Source of the DNA: Alteromonas macleodii
GTDB taxonomy: Bacteria > Pseudomonadota > Gammaproteobacteria > Enterobacterales > Alteromonadaceae
Reading direction: 5' to 3'
DNA: 64,000 nucleotides
NCBI RefSeq assembly: GCF_903772925.1
Contig: NZ_LR812090.1
Location: 1,880,333-1,944,332, forward strand
The position numbers were made by a program, and so were the translations under genes. Positions 47,951-57,021 of this stretch are shown here, in pieces. Within the stretch, counting starts at the first letter, position 1, and each line of letters begins with the position of its first letter. The notes beneath the pieces are model-generated. The model saw nothing but the letters and a program-made list of their open reading frames with translations, ran no database searches and was not told where the DNA came from.

Positions 47951-48730
47951 TTGTTCGTAGATTCTCATTGTCACTTAGACCGACTGAAGCAAGGGCCAGA
48001 AGAGCTGGCTGAAACGTTAAATTTTGCTAGAACACGAGGTGTAGAGCACTTTCTTTGCGTGTGCGTATCAGTCGGCGATTACGACAGCATGTTAGACGCA
48101 GTTAGCCAGTTTGATGACGTTTCAGTATCTTGTGGTGTGCACCCGCTGCATCAAGACGAAGCATGTAGTTATGAGGAACTTCTAGAAAAGGCGCAGCGTG
48201 AAGAAGTCGTCGCGATAGGAGAAACAGGGCTGGACTATTTTTACAGCCCGGAAAGCAAAGATATTCAGCTTACCTCTTTTGTAGATCACATTAAAGTTGC
48301 TAACGAAACCAGAAAGCCGCTTATTATTCACACGCGGGATGCGAGAGAAGACACCATTAACTTGCTCCGTGAACACAAAGCTGCGCATACCAAAGGCGTT
48401 TTACATTGTTTTACTGAGTCATTAGAGATGGCACAGGCCGCTATAGAAATGGACTTTTACATCTCTATTTCTGGCATTGTGACTTTCAACTCTGCTGATG
48501 AACTACGCAACGTGGTGAAAGCTATACCTTTAGAGCGGTTGTTAATTGAGACTGACTCTCCATGGTTAGCGCCTGTACCTCATCGCGGTAAGCAAAACCA
48601 ACCAGGCTATGTAGTAGAAGTAGCTGAGTTTATCGCAGAACTCAAAGGTGTATCGGTAAAAGAGCTTGCCGATATCACTACGCGCAACTTTTACACATTG
48701 TTTTCTTTAGCTGATAAAAAAGCAGCGTAA
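47951..48730 (+). CDS. ycfH: TatD-family metal-dependent hydrolase (YcfH type)
   Basis: The 259-residue TIM-barrel hydrolase has the metal motif DSHCHLD at the N-terminus, IGETGLDYFYSPES with the metal Glu, IHTRDA and the C-terminal ETDSPWLAPVPHRGKQNQP. It is an exo-/endonuclease-like enzyme of the TatD group acting on nucleic-acid ends; the YcfH branch lies after holB in E. coli as here. The start is TTG 47951, with an AGGTG site upstream; no ATG fits. Confidence 0.93.
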   Translation: MFVDSHCHLDRLKQGPEELAETLNFARTRGVEHFLCVCVSVGDYDSMLDAVSQFDDVSVSCGVHPLHQDEACSYEELLEKAQREEVVAIGETGLDYFYSPESKDIQLTSFVDHIKVANETRKPLIIHTRDAREDTINLLREHKAAHTKGVLHCFTESLEMAQAAIEMDFYISISGIVTFNSADELRNVVKAIPLERLLIETDSPWLAPVPHRGKQNQPGYVVEVAEFIAELKGVSVKELADITTRNFYTLFSLADKKAA

Positions 48731-48764
48731 CAAAAAAGCAGTTGGCTTACATGAGGAGGTGGGT

Positions 48765-49322
48765 ATGCCCCAATGGCGACAGGGATTGACAAAAAGTCTA
48801 CACCAAACCCGCAGTATGCCCGAAAGTCGATATTTTCAGTTAGCCACGGTCGATGGCAGCGGTACTCCGTTTTGCCGAACTGTAGTATTTAGAGGGATGA
48901 CCGACGAAAATCAGCTAGTTGTTATCTCTGATACCCGAACAGAAAAGTACAGCCAGCTAGAGAAAAACGCTCAAGCACAGGTATGTTGGTATTTTTCTAA
49001 AAGCAGAGAGCAATACCGTTTCTCTTGCCTCGCTACAATAATCACTGCGAGTCAGGATATTAACTTAGTCAAACAGCACTGGAATAAGTTGTCGGACGCG
49101 GGGAAAAAGCAGTTTCTATGGGGCGAGCCGGGGACGCCTCGTAATGATGGCACAGCGCTTCAAATAGAAGGCGATTTCGATGAAGTGCCGCCTCATTTCT
49201 GTGTGATATTACTGGCTATTGAGAGCGTAGATTACCTAAATTTAAGAGGTAACCCACAAAGCCGAGAATGGCATCAAAAAGACGCCAATGGTAACTGGGT
49301 GAGCCAAGCTCTAATCCCCTAA
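48765..49322 (+). CDS. Pyridoxamine 5'-phosphate oxidase family protein (Alr4036 type)
   Basis: About 185 residues. N-terminal WRQGLTKSLHQTRSMPESRYFQLATVDGSGTPFCRTVVFRG and a central SKSREQYRFSC mark the Alr4036-type FMN-binding split barrel. The C-terminal LRGNPQSREWH is also typical. A GAGGAGGT site lies just before ATG 48765, so I choose it over the GTG at 48759. It is distinct from true PdxH, and its function is unknown. It closes the conserved cluster and converges on the next gene. Confidence 0.8.
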   Translation: MPQWRQGLTKSLHQTRSMPESRYFQLATVDGSGTPFCRTVVFRGMTDENQLVVISDTRTEKYSQLEKNAQAQVCWYFSKSREQYRFSCLATIITASQDINLVKQHWNKLSDAGKKQFLWGEPGTPRNDGTALQIEGDFDEVPPHFCVILLAIESVDYLNLRGNPQSREWHQKDANGNWVSQALIP

Positions 49323-49344
49323 GATGCTATTTGCATAGTGCTAT

Positions 49345-49381
49345 CCCTCCCGCTGTAGTGATTACACTAAACAGGGGAGGG
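49345..49381. terminator. Bidirectional hairpin between convergent genes
   Basis: CCCTCCC / GGGAGGG with an inner TAGTG/CACTA pair forms a stem-loop between the converging flavin-barrel and NAD(P)-binding genes. It is GC-rich with few Ts, but the position fits a shared terminator. Confidence 0.55.
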
Positions 49382-49392
49382 GGATTTAAGTG

Positions 49393-50025
49393 CTATAAAA
49401 CCTGCGAGATAGGCGTGTCGCCTTTAAACAGGTAAGTAATCGTATTTTTACTCCCTTCTTTTGCAACACTCTCAACAATAGCTGTTGCCACATCCTCTCT
49501 AGGGATTACCGCATCATCTTTATTGCTTGGCATGTCAGTGCGCACTAAATGAGTACCTGGTTCATTCTGTAAAGTACCCGGGCGTAAAATAATATGATGC
49601 AAACCACTGTTAATTAAGTGCTCGTCAGCCATATGCTTGGCAACTAAGTAAGGCTTAATTGCTGAATCTACGCTATCAGGGTCGCCTGCGCCGATGGAAC
49701 TTACCATGATGAATTTAGATGTACCTGCCGCTTTAGCATAATTTACCGCGTTCCGTGCGGCCCATAGATCAATCATAAGGGTTTTGTCAGCGCCTGTATT
49801 GCCCCCTGAGCCAGCGGTGAATACCGCCACATCAATTCCTTCAAAGTGCGAAGAAAAATCCTTCTCGAGATCTTGCTCTACAACACTAAGATTATCATTT
49901 TGTATGTCAGATAGTTTGTCAGGACTTCTCACCGGTGCTAAAACCTTATGTCCCGCATCTAAAAGTTTGACAGTAGCTTGTTTGCCAATTTGTCCTGAAG
50001 CGCCAATCACTAATACATTAGCCAT
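49393..50025 (-). CDS. NAD(P)-binding protein, atypical SDR (SDR5/YwnB-like)
   Basis: The 210-residue Rossmann protein has VLVIGASGQIGKQ (GxxGxxG). It lacks the classical YxxxK pair in normal spacing and has the KFIMVSSIGAGDPDS and HHIILRPGTLQNEPGT blocks typical of atypical SDRs. It probably binds NADPH; flavin-reductase-like or stress roles are known in the group. An AGGAG site precedes the start. It is monocistronic. Confidence 0.82.
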   Translation of the reverse strand: MANVLVIGASGQIGKQATVKLLDAGHKVLAPVRSPDKLSDIQNDNLSVVEQDLEKDFSSHFEGIDVAVFTAGSGGNTGADKTLMIDLWAARNAVNYAKAAGTSKFIMVSSIGAGDPDSVDSAIKPYLVAKHMADEHLINSGLHHIILRPGTLQNEPGTHLVRTDMPSNKDDAVIPREDVATAIVESVAKEGSKNTITYLFKGDTPISQVL

Positions 50026-50209
50026 AATGCTATACTCCTTGTAATTGAAAAATATTTATCGATACAAGGTTGCATAGTAAGCAATCGCAATATGCGATCA
50101 TTAACTGCGATGGAATGCCATGCTAAAGAGATTGGCTGCATAAATTGGTAAGTGAGGGCAATACCGTTATGAGTCAGATGTAAGGTGTTGAGCCGACGCA
50201 AGGCTACCG

Positions 50210-53164
50210 TTATTTCACAACGGCGTTTCGACCAGACTCTTTACCTACGTAGAGTTTTTTATCTACAGCGTGAATACAGGCATCTACACTGTCATAGTCT
50301 TTTGTATCTGCGACACCGCATGTGATGGTAACACTGACCGAATGCGGCGGTGCCTCGACAACTTGTTCCGCTACACTTTTACGTAACTTTTCAGCGACCC
50401 AATACGCCTCTTGTATATTTAGTGAAGGCAACAATATCAAAAATTCTTCTCCACCCCAGCGAGCAATAACATCACTTTCCCGTAGGTTATTCTCCAGGGT
50501 GTTAGCTATTTTAACCAAAACGGCATCGCCCACGTGGTGGCCATACGCGTCGTTAATTTTCTTAAAAAAGTCGATATCAACGATTAGTAATGAAAAAGCT
50601 CGGTTGTGCCGTTTAAATTCGTGCCATTGTGCTTTGGCTCGTTCGGTAAAATAGCGTCTGTTTTTAAGCCCAGTTAACGAGTCTTGAGAAGATAAAAGCG
50701 TCAATTTCTCAACCATGGCTTCAAGATCTTGCGTTTTTTCTTCTACTTTCAGTGAGAGCTCTGCTGAACGTGCTTTTAGTGCCGAAATTCTCAGCCAAAC
50801 TACCGAAGTAATGAACAATAAGATAGAGAGTAACAGTACACCACGCCAAACAGGCTTATCCCACCATGGCGGTATGACAATAATTTCGAGTTGGGCCTCA
50901 TCGCTGCTCCAGACGTTTTCTTGGTTTATCGCTTTTACTGTAAAACGGTAGTGTCCGGGCTCTAAATTCGTATAGGTCGCCACTCGTGCTTTGTAATCGG
51001 TAAATCGCCAGCTATTTTCGAAATCTACCAGCTTGTAAGCGTAGCGCAGTTCATTGGCATTCATGTAATCTGTTGCTGCAAACTCAATGGAAAGGGCAAT
51101 ATTATTATGGGTAAGTTCTATCTTTTCCCCTAAATTGAGGCGCTGTTGAACGCTAGTGCCATTGTTCTGATCTCGATTTACTGTTTCTACTTTAGTAAGA
51201 TGTACGTCAGGAGACCATTTAACGTTGGTAACGTCAGAGGGGTTAAACTGAGTGAGCCCTTCAGCGCCGCCAAAAAGAATAGTGTTATTTTCCGTAGTGG
51301 CTACAGAGCCAATGTAGTACCCAGTAGAGAGGGCACCATTCTCTGCGCCATAGTAATAAAGTGTATCGAGATCGGGCGCTAAATAAGAAATGCCTACTAT
51401 TGTGGAAATCCACAAGCCATATTCATCATCTTCGACAATGGCACCAATTGAAACCTTACTCAGTCTACTCTCTGGCTTTATTTGGTTAACGTTGATAGAA
51501 GATAAATCATCGTTATTTTTTGTGACAAAAAATAAGCCGTCTGCTTGTGTTCCTACCCAGTAGCCACCGCGTTTCGAACGCGAAATCCACGTCACCACTG
51601 TGCTATCTGTCATTTTGTCTGTGTAGTCACTAATGCTCGTTAACTCACCAGTAAGTTTATTAGCAAAGTGTAAGCCTGTTACCGTGCTCAGCCATGCACT
51701 TTCGTTATTTTCAAAAAGGATGCGAGTAGTGAGGGAGAGGGGCCACTGCTTGATAACACGCCCCTCAGACGGGCGATAAACAAATACACCGTCGCTATAA
51801 CCACCGAACCAGATATCACCCTGAGCATCCATGTTTACGCTGTAGCCAGATTTACCCTGTAACGCCACAACTTCAAGCTGTTTTGTTTCATTATTTAATT
51901 TTGCCAGCCCACTGCGTGTGGAAACCCAGAGCGTATCGCTATGTTTATCGTAATAAACACTGGTTAGTTTATCGCTTGCACTATCGTCGGTTGTTCGAGC
52001 GCTATCTGACGTAAATGGCCCCTGGAAAGCTTTATTGACGGTATCGTAAATCCATAGCCCTTTTTCGTTGGTTAGCCATACTTTATTACCCTTGTATTCG
52101 GTCATCGAGCCTACAATACGGCCATTTCCGACTTCGGTAGTGTAAAAGTTGCTTAGCTCAGGGTTGCTTATCGCAAAGCCGTCGTCTTTGGTTCCGACGA
52201 CCACTAGTCCGGAGTTTGTTTGATATAGACTTGAAACGCGCTCGTCTCCTGAATCTTTGTCACTGATAGGAAAGCGTAACACTGTGTATGGGCTATGCGC
52301 TGTTAAAAGGTTTAAGCCTCTTTCAGTTGCTACCCAAACGTCACCATTGCGTTGAAGTAAAATATCCGTAACCGAGTTATCCGACAGTCCCTGTGCTTCA
52401 CTTGTACACTGTTTGGTAATGACCTCAGGTTCTGCATTGGGGTTAAACAAGCAAATACCATAAGTAGAAGTCCCTAACCAAAATCTTGAACGCTCGGCAG
52501 CGACAAGGCGAGTGAAGTTCACACCCTTGTAAGCAACTAATTCTAGCGAGCCTTTAAATGGGTCGAGCTTATAGAGACCGGAAGTAGAGGTTACATAAAG
52601 CGTATTGCCAATGAGCTCTACATCGGTAAGTGTACTCGTGGTATCAGGAAGATAGCTGACTAACTCTATGCTGTCGGTTTTCTCGTGGTATCGATACAAA
52701 TTTCGTTCAGATATTATCCACAGCATGCCGTCATGGGTGGTTTTCAGCCTATTGATAATCTGCTTGTCGAATGACGAAGAAACGGGAAGGGCGTAATGAA
52801 TAAACTTTTCAGTGTCGACATTCAAGCGACTTAAGCCACTAAACGTACCAACCCAAATAAACTGACCGTCTAAGCTTGCTTCTAATTGCAGAACACTAAG
52901 TGTTTGAAGGCCTGAAGATTCATCCTTGCCCCACATTCCAAAATTTCTAAAGGTATAACCATCAAATTTATCTATACCTGACTGGGATGCTAACCACAAA
53001 AAACCGTATTTATCTTCTGCGACGTCAGAAACGGTGACGTGGGTAATGCCGCTTTCCATGTCGAATGTATTAAAAGCGGGGGCTCCAATTTGAGCGTGTG
53101 CAGAAAGGTTCCAGCTAACCAATAAAGCGAGAATAAAGAAGAGGCAGGCTGAAGGGCGGCGCAT
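50210..53164 (-). CDS. Two-component-propeller sensor diguanylate cyclase
   Basis: The 984-residue protein has a signal peptide (cleavage near SAHA-QIG), about 14 propeller-type repeats (DKFGFLWLA-, DGMLWI-, NGDVWVAT-like motifs), and a Y_Y_Y domain ending EPGHYRFTVKAINQENVW. One transmembrane helix near residue 780 and a coiled coil follow. The C-terminal GGDEF domain has active-site RWGGEEF near residue 905 and an RESD product-inhibition site just before it. It senses a periplasmic ligand and makes c-di-GMP. The architecture resembles hybrid sensors of carbohydrate regulons in Bacteroidetes but with a GGDEF output. It is monocistronic. Confidence 0.92.
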   Translation of the reverse strand: MRRPSACLFFILALLVSWNLSAHAQIGAPAFNTFDMESGITHVTVSDVAEDKYGFLWLASQSGIDKFDGYTFRNFGMWGKDESSGLQTLSVLQLEASLDGQFIWVGTFSGLSRLNVDTEKFIHYALPVSSSFDKQIINRLKTTHDGMLWIISERNLYRYHEKTDSIELVSYLPDTTSTLTDVELIGNTLYVTSTSGLYKLDPFKGSLELVAYKGVNFTRLVAAERSRFWLGTSTYGICLFNPNAEPEVITKQCTSEAQGLSDNSVTDILLQRNGDVWVATERGLNLLTAHSPYTVLRFPISDKDSGDERVSSLYQTNSGLVVVGTKDDGFAISNPELSNFYTTEVGNGRIVGSMTEYKGNKVWLTNEKGLWIYDTVNKAFQGPFTSDSARTTDDSASDKLTSVYYDKHSDTLWVSTRSGLAKLNNETKQLEVVALQGKSGYSVNMDAQGDIWFGGYSDGVFVYRPSEGRVIKQWPLSLTTRILFENNESAWLSTVTGLHFANKLTGELTSISDYTDKMTDSTVVTWISRSKRGGYWVGTQADGLFFVTKNNDDLSSINVNQIKPESRLSKVSIGAIVEDDEYGLWISTIVGISYLAPDLDTLYYYGAENGALSTGYYIGSVATTENNTILFGGAEGLTQFNPSDVTNVKWSPDVHLTKVETVNRDQNNGTSVQQRLNLGEKIELTHNNIALSIEFAATDYMNANELRYAYKLVDFENSWRFTDYKARVATYTNLEPGHYRFTVKAINQENVWSSDEAQLEIIVIPPWWDKPVWRGVLLLSILLFITSVVWLRISALKARSAELSLKVEEKTQDLEAMVEKLTLLSSQDSLTGLKNRRYFTERAKAQWHEFKRHNRAFSLLIVDIDFFKKINDAYGHHVGDAVLVKIANTLENNLRESDVIARWGGEEFLILLPSLNIQEAYWVAEKLRKSVAEQVVEAPPHSVSVTITCGVADTKDYDSVDACIHAVDKKLYVGKESGRNAVVK

Positions 53165-53245
53165 ATCATTGCAACATTAAGGATTGTTCATAGGTGTAAG
53201 TTACGCTAATGCCGAGGACTTTCAATAGAACAAAAGTTTAAATCG

Positions 53246-53275
53246 TACAAAAAAGCCCCATTTTAACGGGGCTTA
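53246..53275 (-). terminator. Rho-independent terminator after the M2 peptidase gene
   Basis: The minus strand reads AAGCCCC-GTTAAAAT-GGGGCTT followed by TTTTTG, 52 nt past the peptidase stop: a 7-bp GC-rich stem with a T-run. Confidence 0.88.
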
Positions 53276-53326
53276 ATTACTTAGAAATGTTAGCAATAGT
53301 GCTGCGATTTAATTTTTATAGAAGCA

Positions 53327-55147
53327 TTACCAACCGCACTGGCGTGTTGCGTTTTGCTCATCCAGCCAGTTTTTGAGTGGTGCAAAGTAATCGGCAATGG
53401 TGCTGGCATCCATTTGGGGTGAGCCTGTTAGTGTCTCTAGGGCATTCTGCCAAGGTTGGCTCATTCCCATTTCTAACATCTCGTTAAGCGCTTTACCTGC
53501 TTCTTCACTGCCGTAAATAGAACAGCGGTTCAGCGGGCCTTCATCACCAGCAATATCACACAATGCTTTGTGGAATTGGAACTGAAGAATATGCGCAAGG
53601 AAGTAGCGCGTATAAGGTACATTAGCTGGAACATGATATTTTGCTCCAGGGTCGAAGGCATCAGCACTGCGTTCAACAGGCGCCATTACACCCTGATACT
53701 TTTCTCTTAACTCCCACCAAAGCTGATTATATTGTTCAGGTGTAACCTCACCAGACATGACCTTCCAACGCCATTGATCAACCATCAAACCAAAAGGAAT
53801 AAAGGCAATTTTATCAAGCGCTACCTGCATCAGCATACCGATATCATTTGATTCGTCAGGGATTTCATCTATCAAATCAATTTGCTTAAGGTACTTAGGC
53901 GTAATTGACAGGGCTATTGTATCGCCAATGGCTTCATGAAAACCGTCGTTTGCTGAGCCACGGTAAAGCAGAGGCTGATCTTTATAGGCACGTTGATAAT
54001 AGTTATGGCCCAATTCATGGTGAATGACGTTAAATTCTTCACCAGTCTTTTGAATACACATTTTTATGCGAAGATCGTCTTTGTCATCCAAATCCCATGC
54101 GGAAGCGTGACACTGCACGTCACGACCTTCAGGCTTTTGAAACATTGAACGTTCCCAAAAAGTTGCTGGCAGTTCTTCAAAGCCAAGTGAAGAAAAGAAT
54201 GACTCAGCCTGCTTAACCATGGCTACTTCGTCATACCCTTGTGCGGCGAGTGCACTCGTTACGTCAGGAACCTTCATTTCTTGTTGAGGCTTAACGATGT
54301 CGTAGATGTTTCCCCATGACTGCGCCCACATGTTACCCAAAAGATGGGCCGGAATAGGCTGGTCTTGCGGTACTACATCTTCACCGTAATGCTCACCAAG
54401 TTTAGCACGGACATGGCAATGAAGAGACTCGTAGAAAGGCTCAACCTGTGTCCACAAACGGTCCAATTCTTTTGGGAAGTCGTCTGCTGGCATGTCATAT
54501 TTACCACGCCATAGTGCACTCACATTTTCAAACCCAAGTTCCGCCGCACCTTCGTTAGCAAGAGAAACTTGTTCAGCATAAAGCGGTGCCATGGGTTTAG
54601 AAACTTCGCGCCAGCCCGTCCAATACTCTAGCAGTTTATCAGCGTCGCGCAGCGTGGCCATTTCTGCACTCATTTCAACTAAGCTCTTACAGTTACCTTC
54701 ATCGCTGCAGTATTCACCCGACCCATACATGGCGCTAAGTTCTGACCCTATTTTGGCTAAACGCTCTGCCTTTTGAGTATCTGCTGGTGGAGGCATAGTT
54801 AAGCTGTTTTTGAGCAAATCAAGTTGTCTGCGGGTATTTGCATCAACGTCTACGTCATTAAATTTAGCCGCTTCTTTTGCTAACTTTGCCACTTTTGTTG
54901 ATAGCACTTCACTAAAATAGGCGCTAACCGCAGCGGTATCAAAATTGATATTGGTAGCATAGCTCCACTGTGCATGAGCAGCCGGCACCTGCATTTTCGC
55001 AATATCATCCTGCGCTTGCTGTAAGAATTGTTTCGCGTCTTGCGCAGTAAGTTCGGGTTTAGTTTCTGTCTGAGTAGTACTCTCGCCACATCCCATAAGC
55101 GATACGCTTACCAATGCGGCTATTAGAGTACGTTTATGATTAAGCAT
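53327..55147 (-). CDS. M2-family peptidyl-dipeptidase (ACE-like), lipoprotein
   Basis: The 606-residue protein has lipobox LMGC (Cys20). The zinc site HHELGHNYYQRAY near residue 375 and the third ligand Glu in NDGFHEAIGDTIALS place it in peptidase family M2. YFLAHILQFQFHKALC and the C-terminal blocks match bacterial homologues of angiotensin-converting enzyme. It removes dipeptides from peptide C-termini in the periplasm and probably supports protein scavenging. It is monocistronic and ends at a strong terminator. Confidence 0.93.
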   Translation of the reverse strand: MLNHKRTLIAALVSVSLMGCGESTTQTETKPELTAQDAKQFLQQAQDDIAKMQVPAAHAQWSYATNINFDTAAVSAYFSEVLSTKVAKLAKEAAKFNDVDVDANTRRQLDLLKNSLTMPPPADTQKAERLAKIGSELSAMYGSGEYCSDEGNCKSLVEMSAEMATLRDADKLLEYWTGWREVSKPMAPLYAEQVSLANEGAAELGFENVSALWRGKYDMPADDFPKELDRLWTQVEPFYESLHCHVRAKLGEHYGEDVVPQDQPIPAHLLGNMWAQSWGNIYDIVKPQQEMKVPDVTSALAAQGYDEVAMVKQAESFFSSLGFEELPATFWERSMFQKPEGRDVQCHASAWDLDDKDDLRIKMCIQKTGEEFNVIHHELGHNYYQRAYKDQPLLYRGSANDGFHEAIGDTIALSITPKYLKQIDLIDEIPDESNDIGMLMQVALDKIAFIPFGLMVDQWRWKVMSGEVTPEQYNQLWWELREKYQGVMAPVERSADAFDPGAKYHVPANVPYTRYFLAHILQFQFHKALCDIAGDEGPLNRCSIYGSEEAGKALNEMLEMGMSQPWQNALETLTGSPQMDASTIADYFAPLKNWLDEQNATRQCGW

Positions 55148-55274
55148 ACTTTGTCCTTTAATTATTGTGTTTTTAAAGTGAATCGACGTTCACATAGACA
55201 TGGGGTAGCATTGTGTATCGCTATGCAGCTTTTGTAAAACAAATTTAAGTTGCTCACATGCACGGAAGCCAGTA

Positions 55275-55352
55275 ATGGCAAGCAAAAAGAGTACTAAGAA
55301 GTGCTCTTGGAAAGAAATCGATAAGCTTTTAAACTCAAACGGTTTCCAATGA
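55275..55352 (+). CDS. Possible 25-residue leader ORF before the GGCT-like gene
   Basis: ATG 55275 follows a GGAAG site and encodes a short basic peptide (starts MASKKSTKKC, ends NSNGFQ). Its TGA stop lies one base before the GTG of the next gene. The spacing suggests translational coupling. No family is recognised and coding status is uncertain. Confidence 0.3.
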   Translation: MASKKSTKKCSWKEIDKLLNSNGFQ

Positions 55353-55353
55353 A

Positions 55354-55749
55354 GTGAATAACCTAATGAAGTACGAAAATGATGATTTTGAAGTTACTAA
55401 CCCAACTTTAGAAAGGCTATTTATTTATGGCAGCCTTGCACCCGATTGTCCAAACCACCATATTGTTTCTCACATTAGAGGCCGGTGGTTACCTGGCACA
55501 GTAAAAGGCCATCTTGTTGAACAAGGGTGGGGCGCAGCAATGGGTTTTCCAGGTATTATCATCTCCGACTCTTCAGTGCCCAAACAGCTAGTAAAAGGAA
55601 TGGTGCTTGAATCTGGCCAACTCGGCGACAATTGGCCCATGCTGGATGATTTTGAAGGTGAGCAATATGAAAGAGTAATTGTTCCAGTTAAGCTAGACTG
55701 CGGCGAAACAATAGACGCTTATATTTATCAAATAAAACCAACTAACTAA
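55354..55749 (+). CDS. Gamma-glutamylcyclotransferase/AIG2-like protein
   Basis: A 131-residue protein with the AIG2/GGCT fold: LFIYGSLAPDCPNHH (substrate loop YGSL) and, later, LDDFEGEQYERVIVPV with the catalytic-type Glu of DxFEG. The substrate is unknown; family members act on gamma-glutamyl amines. The start may be GTG 55354 or ATG 55366; neither has a strong ribosome-binding site and coupling to the upstream small ORF is possible. A small membrane protein gene follows after 13 nt. Confidence 0.8.
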   Translation: MNNLMKYENDDFEVTNPTLERLFIYGSLAPDCPNHHIVSHIRGRWLPGTVKGHLVEQGWGAAMGFPGIIISDSSVPKQLVKGMVLESGQLGDNWPMLDDFEGEQYERVIVPVKLDCGETIDAYIYQIKPTN

Positions 55750-55762
55750 TAAGGAAAAATTT

Positions 55763-56128
55763 ATGTCAACGGAAGAACCGGTTTATTGGGGGCTTAACGC
55801 CCGTAGCTATTGCACACTTATACACGTGTCTCAATTATCTAGCTTTGTCATACCTGGCTTAGGCATTGTTTTGCCAATTGTGCTTTGGATAGCGCATAAA
55901 GATCAAAATGAAGATATTAATCAGCACGGTCGAGTAACAGCTAATTGGTTGCTGAGCCTGCTCGTTTATTCGGTTATTTGTTTTATTCTTACTTTTATCA
56001 TTATCGGCGCCCTAGGGTTTGTCGTACTTGGTTTGATGAACATCATTTTCGCGATAATAGCAGCGGTAAAAGCTAATAAAGGCGAGCTGTGGGTATATCC
56101 ACTAAGCTTTCAGTTTATTAAACGCTAG
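55763..56128 (+). CDS. DUF4870-type small membrane protein
   Basis: The 121-residue protein has helices around residues 25-45, 63-88 and 88-108 and the motifs SFVIPGLGIVLPIVLWIAHKDQNEDINQHGRVTANWLLS. This pattern (P-L-x-x-W then D-x-x-x-x-Q-G-x-x-x-x-N) defines DUF4870/Tic20-like proteins. Function unknown. An AAGGAAA site precedes the ATG. It lies 13 nt after the GGCT-like gene. Confidence 0.78.
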   Translation: MSTEEPVYWGLNARSYCTLIHVSQLSSFVIPGLGIVLPIVLWIAHKDQNEDINQHGRVTANWLLSLLVYSVICFILTFIIIGALGFVVLGLMNIIFAIIAAVKANKGELWVYPLSFQFIKR

Positions 56129-56205
56129 CAATAACGGTGAGTTGTCTGTAATTTAAACAATTAATAGGCTGAACATCTAATTATTCATCAAGGAAGAGAA
56201 GCACA

Positions 56206-56547
56206 ATGCAAAATCAAACAGATAATAAAATTTCTGGCGCTGGTACTGTTTATTGGTCTGCGGTACTGAGCTGTACCTTATTTATCTTTGGTGGGTTTGC
56301 GATTGTGTTCTCTTTGCTGTCACTATTTTTGGCTCGCAACGCTAAGAAAAGCCTATCCCTTCCTTACGAGCAATATGCAAACTCATCGACGCTTACTAAA
56401 GGGAAAATTATTGCTTACATAGGTTTAGTATTAAACGTTGCTATTTTAGGTGTCACAATTTGGACTCTGACTACCATTGGCTGGGACGCATGGTCTGATG
56501 AATTTGTTCGCAGGTGGAATGAAGGGCTCGAGAAGCATAGCCGTTAA
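56206..56547 (+). CDS. Small two-helix membrane protein (DUF4190/CD225-like)
   Basis: The 113-residue protein has two hydrophobic helices, AVLSCTLFIFGGFAIVFSLL and IIAYIGLVLNVAILGVTIW. A basic loop ARNAKKSL lies between them and the C-terminus is polar. The layout resembles CD225/DUF4190-like proteins, but identity is loose. Function unknown. A good AAGGAAGAG site precedes the ATG. It is convergent with the next small gene. Confidence 0.6.
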   Translation: MQNQTDNKISGAGTVYWSAVLSCTLFIFGGFAIVFSLLSLFLARNAKKSLSLPYEQYANSSTLTKGKIIAYIGLVLNVAILGVTIWTLTTIGWDAWSDEFVRRWNEGLEKHSR

Positions 56548-56564
56548 CGACTAGTTATTGAAGT

Positions 56565-56846
56565 TTATTGCTTGCCGTTGAAGCTACCGCTAGGTAAAGC
56601 GTCGTGGACTAGATATTGACCTTTCTTTTTGGCGGAAGTTGGCGACGGCAAAATATCACTACGTTTAAATGTGTTTAGCGCTAGCGATTTGCTTTGGCGA
56701 ATTTTCTTATAACTCTGAGAAGCGTTCGTTACTTTAAAGGCTGATATTGAAGGCGTCGTTTCTTGTGCGATGCTGAAATTTGAAGCGCTTATTACGACAA
56801 GTAGCCCCAAAGTAGAAGAAATGTTTTTAGTTAGGTTTTTCATCAC
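56565..56846 (-). CDS. Hypothetical small secreted protein
   Basis: A 93-residue protein with a clear signal peptide (STLGLLVVISASNFSIA-QET). The mature part of about 65 residues is basic, rich in Ser and Lys, and contains no cysteine. I recognise no family. A GAGAAAA-type ribosome-binding site precedes the ATG, and a GC-rich hairpin lies 31 nt upstream. Confidence 0.6.
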   Translation of the reverse strand: MMKNLTKNISSTLGLLVVISASNFSIAQETTPSISAFKVTNASQSYKKIRQSKSLALNTFKRSDILPSPTSAKKKGQYLVHDALPSGSFNGKQ

Positions 56847-56876
56847 ATTTTCTCTTTCACACTAAGAAAAGATCTC

Positions 56877-56898
56877 GGAGGCGGTTGCACTCGCCTCC
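56877..56898 (-). terminator. Hairpin downstream of the SDR gene
   Basis: GGAGGCG / CGCCTCC with an 8-nt loop lies past the end of the minus-strand SDR gene and before the small secreted protein gene. On the minus strand it is followed by GAGATCTTTTC, so it may terminate the HLD-SDR operon. Confidence 0.5.
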
Positions 56899-56963
56899 TT
56901 AATCGACTTTGTTTGTTCCCCTTTATTACATCTGAAGTAGTGAAAAACCTAAAGGCACTGTGT

Positions 56964-56977
56964 TATACCAAGGTATA
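56964..56977. promoter_or_regulatory. Inverted repeat TATACCAAGGTATA
   Basis: TATACC and GGTATA flank an AA spacer between the SDR end and the small secreted gene. It could be an operator or part of the promoter of the small gene. No regulator is nearby. Confidence 0.25.
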
Positions 56978-57021
56978 GTTTCTTATACTCAGGGCTAAGA
57001 CATTGATTAGCTATTTTGTTA

